Position numbers and translations under genes: made by a program | Notes under the pieces: generated by a model | Databases searched by the model: none | The model's input: only the letters and a program-made list of their open reading frames with translations | What the model was told of the DNA's origin: nothing | In this document: positions 62,486-64,000 of the stretch, one piece after another | Position numbering within the stretch: the stretch's first letter is position 1 | How the letters are laid out: the number at the start of each line of letters is the position of its first letter | Origin: Solwaraspora sp. WMMA2056 | GTDB taxonomy: Bacteria > Actinomycetota > Actinomycetes > Mycobacteriales > Micromonosporaceae | DNA length: 64,000 nt | Direction: 5' to 3' | Assembly (NCBI RefSeq): GCF_030345095.1 | Contig: NZ_CP128360.1 | Span: 1,364,001 to 1,428,000, forward strand

Positions 62486-62980
62486 CTACTTGAGGACGAG
62501 CTGGCCGGAGTGTTCGAAGGCGGCCAGGTCGGTCAGGGTCTCGCCGACGGTGCCGGCCAGCGGCGTCGGCAGCGCGTCGGGGTCGAAGAAGCCGGCGTCG
62601 GTGGTCTCGTCGGTGCTGGTCAACAGCTCGCCGCTGAAACCGTCGACCCGGAAGCAGGTCACGAAGAGCTGGTACGTGTCGCCGAACATGTTGGTGAAGG
62701 TGTAGTCGACGCCGGTGTGCATGGCGAACGGGGTCACGCCGGCTGCCCGCAGCCCGGTCTCCTCGAAGACCTCGCGGGCGGCGCAGCCGGCGATCGACTC
62801 ACCGAGCTCCATCGCACCGGCCGGCAGCGCCCACAGCCCGTTGTCGGAGCGCTGGATCAGCAGGACCCGGTCGTGGGCGTCGCGGACCACGCAGCGGGCG
62901 CCGACGAACATCAACGTACGGTCGCCGGCCAACGCCCGCAGCTGACCGAGGTACGACTCGGTCCAGGAGATACTCGTCAC
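62486..62980 (-). CDS. Nudix hydrolase
   Basis: A 164-residue protein. The Nudix box is GAMELGESIAGCAAREVFEETGL (Gx5Ex7REUxEExGU; cited core GESIAGCAAREVFEETG). It hydrolyses a nucleoside diphosphate linked to another group; the substrate is unknown. Start GTG 62980 has TAAGGT 6 nt upstream and no ribosome binding site. It ends 1 bp from the exporter stop, convergent. Confidence 0.92.
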   Translation of the reverse strand: MTSISWTESYLGQLRALAGDRTLMFVGARCVVRDAHDRVLLIQRSDNGLWALPAGAMELGESIAGCAAREVFEETGLRAAGVTPFAMHTGVDYTFTNMFGDTYQLFVTCFRVDGFSGELLTSTDETTDAGFFDPDALPTPLAGTVGETLTDLAAFEHSGQLVLK

Positions 62981-62986
62981 CGGTTC

Positions 62987-62992
62987 ACCTTA
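62987..62992 (-). promoter_or_regulatory. -10 element of the Nudix gene
   Basis: TAAGGT on the minus strand, 6 nt before GTG 62980. Confidence 0.45.
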
Positions 62993-63027
62993 GGCGGCGC
63001 GGGCCCACCTCTGCCGTCGCGCGGCCG

Positions 63028-63089
63028 AACCTGGCGGACACGTACTGCGGTGGACCGGAACCTGGCGGACACGTACTGCCGTAGACCAG
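63028..63089 (+). repeat. Tandem repeat, two 31-bp units
   Basis: Units 63028-63058 and 63059-63089 both start AACCTGGCGGACACGTACTG and differ at three places near their ends. The second abuts the palindrome at 63090. Confidence 0.85.
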
Positions 63090-63125
63090 TATTCCTGTGA
63101 GGAATAATTATTCCTCACAGGAATA
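63090..63125. repeat. Palindromic repeat element, copy 2 (perfect 36-bp palindrome)
   Basis: Two 17-bp hairpins, TATTCCTGTGAGGAATA (63090-63106) and TATTCCTCACAGGAATA (63109-63125), separated by AT. The whole is an exact palindrome. Copy 1 is at 23988-24023. GCGTACCTGT follows at 63136, much as GTACCTGT follows copy 1. Confidence 0.88.
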
Positions 63126-63150
63126 TCCGCTGAACGCGTACCTGTCTGCC

Positions 63151-63203
63151 GGACGGTGACCGTCCGTGACGTCACAGCCCCTGACGTCACAGCCCTGACG
63201 TCA
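63151..63203. repeat. Cluster of short palindromes
   Basis: GGACGG-tga-CCGTCC (63151-63165) and three copies of TGACGTCA (63167-63174, 63182-63189, 63196-63203). It lies just downstream of the ABC-2 permease gene. Confidence 0.7.
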
Positions 63204-63233
63204 CCGGGCGGTCCGTCGGCCGCGCGGCCCGCT

Positions 63234-63980
63234 TCAGTGGCCGGTACGGGACCGGAACAGCCAGCCGGCGGCGAGCATCGACGCGGCGGCGATCCCCGCG
63301 CACCAGGCCAGCGCCGGCCCCACGCTGTCCCCGACCGGCTGGTCCAGCAGCAGCCCACGCAGGGTTTCGATGACCGGGGTGGCGGGTTGGTGTTCGGCGA
63401 AGCCGTGCAGCCAGCTCGGCATGGTGTCGATCGGGACGAAGGCGCTGCTCGGGTAGGGCAGGAACAGCACGAAGAAGGTGAAGCCGCTGGCTGCCTCGGC
63501 GGACCTGGCGAGCAGCCCGACGGCCGCGGACAGCCAGGAGAGGGCGACGATGAAGGCGAGCAGTACGCCGCCGGCGGCGACCCACTGCACCGGTCCGGCG
63601 CTCGGCCGGAAACCGATCAGGTAGGCCACGGCGAGCACCAGGCCGGCGGAGGCGAGGTTGCGGGCGCTGCTGGCGGTGACGTGGCCGGCGAGGATCGCCG
63701 CGCCGGCCACGTCCATCGACCGGAACCGGTCGATGACCCCTTCGGCCATGTCGCTGGCCACCGCCACGGCGGTCATCGACGCGCCGTACGCGGCGCAGAG
63801 CAGGATCACGCCCGGCACGACGTAGGTGACGTACCGGGTGCCGGTCTGGATCGCGCCGCCGAACAGGTAGACGAACAGCAGCATCAGCATGACCGGCAGC
63901 ATCAGGGCGGTGATCAGCCCGTCGACGTTGCGCAGGCTGATCCGCAGACTGCGCCGGGACATCACGGCGACGTCAGACAT
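63234..63980 (-). CDS. ABC-2 type permease (DrrB-like)
   Basis: A 248-residue membrane protein with about six segments: LITALMLPVMLMLLFVYLFGG near the start, YVVPGVILLCAAYGAS, and FVVLFLPYPSSAFVPIDTMP-type residues (here FFVLFLPYPSSAFVP) near residue 175. MAEGVIDRFRSM between helices 2 and 3 is the contact loop of drug-resistance ABC-2 permeases such as DrrB. It should export an antibiotic-like molecule together with an ATPase encoded just upstream. ATG 63980 overlaps that gene's stop. Confidence 0.92.
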   Translation of the reverse strand: MSDVAVMSRRSLRISLRNVDGLITALMLPVMLMLLFVYLFGGAIQTGTRYVTYVVPGVILLCAAYGASMTAVAVASDMAEGVIDRFRSMDVAGAAILAGHVTASSARNLASAGLVLAVAYLIGFRPSAGPVQWVAAGGVLLAFIVALSWLSAAVGLLARSAEAASGFTFFVLFLPYPSSAFVPIDTMPSWLHGFAEHQPATPVIETLRGLLLDQPVGDSVGPALAWCAGIAAASMLAAGWLFRSRTGH

Positions 63981-64000
63981 GGGCGGGCTCGCTTCCGGTG
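63973..64000 (-). CDS. C-terminal end of an upstream gene, probably the ABC-2 ATPase (partial)
   Basis: Only the last codons are in the window, reading TGSEPAHV and a stop that overlaps the permease start. DrrA-type ATPases often end in a Leu-Thr-Gly segment plus a short tail, and they precede the permease gene, so an ATPase is likely. This is inferred from context. Confidence 0.45.

Overview
The window reads as chromosomal DNA of a high-GC actinomycete, most likely Micromonosporaceae (Micromonospora, Salinispora or Actinoplanes type). The grounds are very GC-rich codon use, many GTG starts, several leaderless promoters with a TANNNT -10 element placed 6-8 nt before the start codon, and a conserved backbone order known from Mycobacterium and Streptomyces: acs, a HAD phosphatase, 6C RNA, ssd, tad/cpaF pilus genes, DECH-box helicase, bldG with its anti-sigma partner, hppA, topA, tmk, holB. 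The species cannot be fixed from the sequence alone.

Layout. 1-5 kb: a truncated lipoprotein, a secreted M6 metalloprotease and acetyl-CoA synthetase with a textbook terminator. 5-8.3 kb: a Fic-like protein without the catalytic His, the HAD phosphatase, the 6C small RNA and ssd. 8.3-12.1 kb: an accessory segment separating ssd from cpaF. It holds a HigB/XRE toxin-antitoxin pair, two DUF397 genes (one orphan), a DUF1508 gene, an XRE/DUF5753 regulator and three overlapping small genes. It is framed by two homologous ~145-bp regulatory blocks that each carry a pair of DnaA-box-like sites. 12.2-19 kb: Tad-type pilus/secretion operon (cpaF, tadB, tadC, DUF4244 pilin, two TadE/G-like genes), a small orphan gene under a CebR-like operator, and the helicase. 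19-27.2 kb: bldG and anti-sigma factor, H+-pyrophosphatase, lipoprotein, topoisomerase I. 27.2-38.7 kb: sugar-lactone oxidase and TetR regulator, PLP enzyme, MFS-thymidylate kinase fusion, DNA polymerase III delta', a three-gene YbaB/type-VII-substrate-like operon, PSP1 protein, metallophosphoesterase, then tRNA-Thr(CGT).

38.9-51.3 kb: a two-component system and an FtsX-type ABC exporter lead into a compact actagardine-type lantibiotic cluster: regulator with an Asp-less receiver, LLM monooxygenase (GarO-like), ABC exporter, LanM, and a 64-residue precursor with core [19 protein letters not shown]. As I recall it, actagardine has Val where this core has Leu15. This is the most notable system in the window.

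51.7-64 kb: YaaA, a secreted GH10-CBM13-GH62 xylan-degrading enzyme behind a perfect LacI-type operator, Hsp20, a heptose/glycosyltransferase group (GT9, HldE, GT2), a MarR regulator with an EmrB-type drug exporter, a Nudix hydrolase, and an ABC-2 drug exporter cut by the right edge. A palindromic repeat built from two 17-bp hairpins occurs twice, near 24.0 kb and 63.1 kb, and is not explained by any annotated gene.
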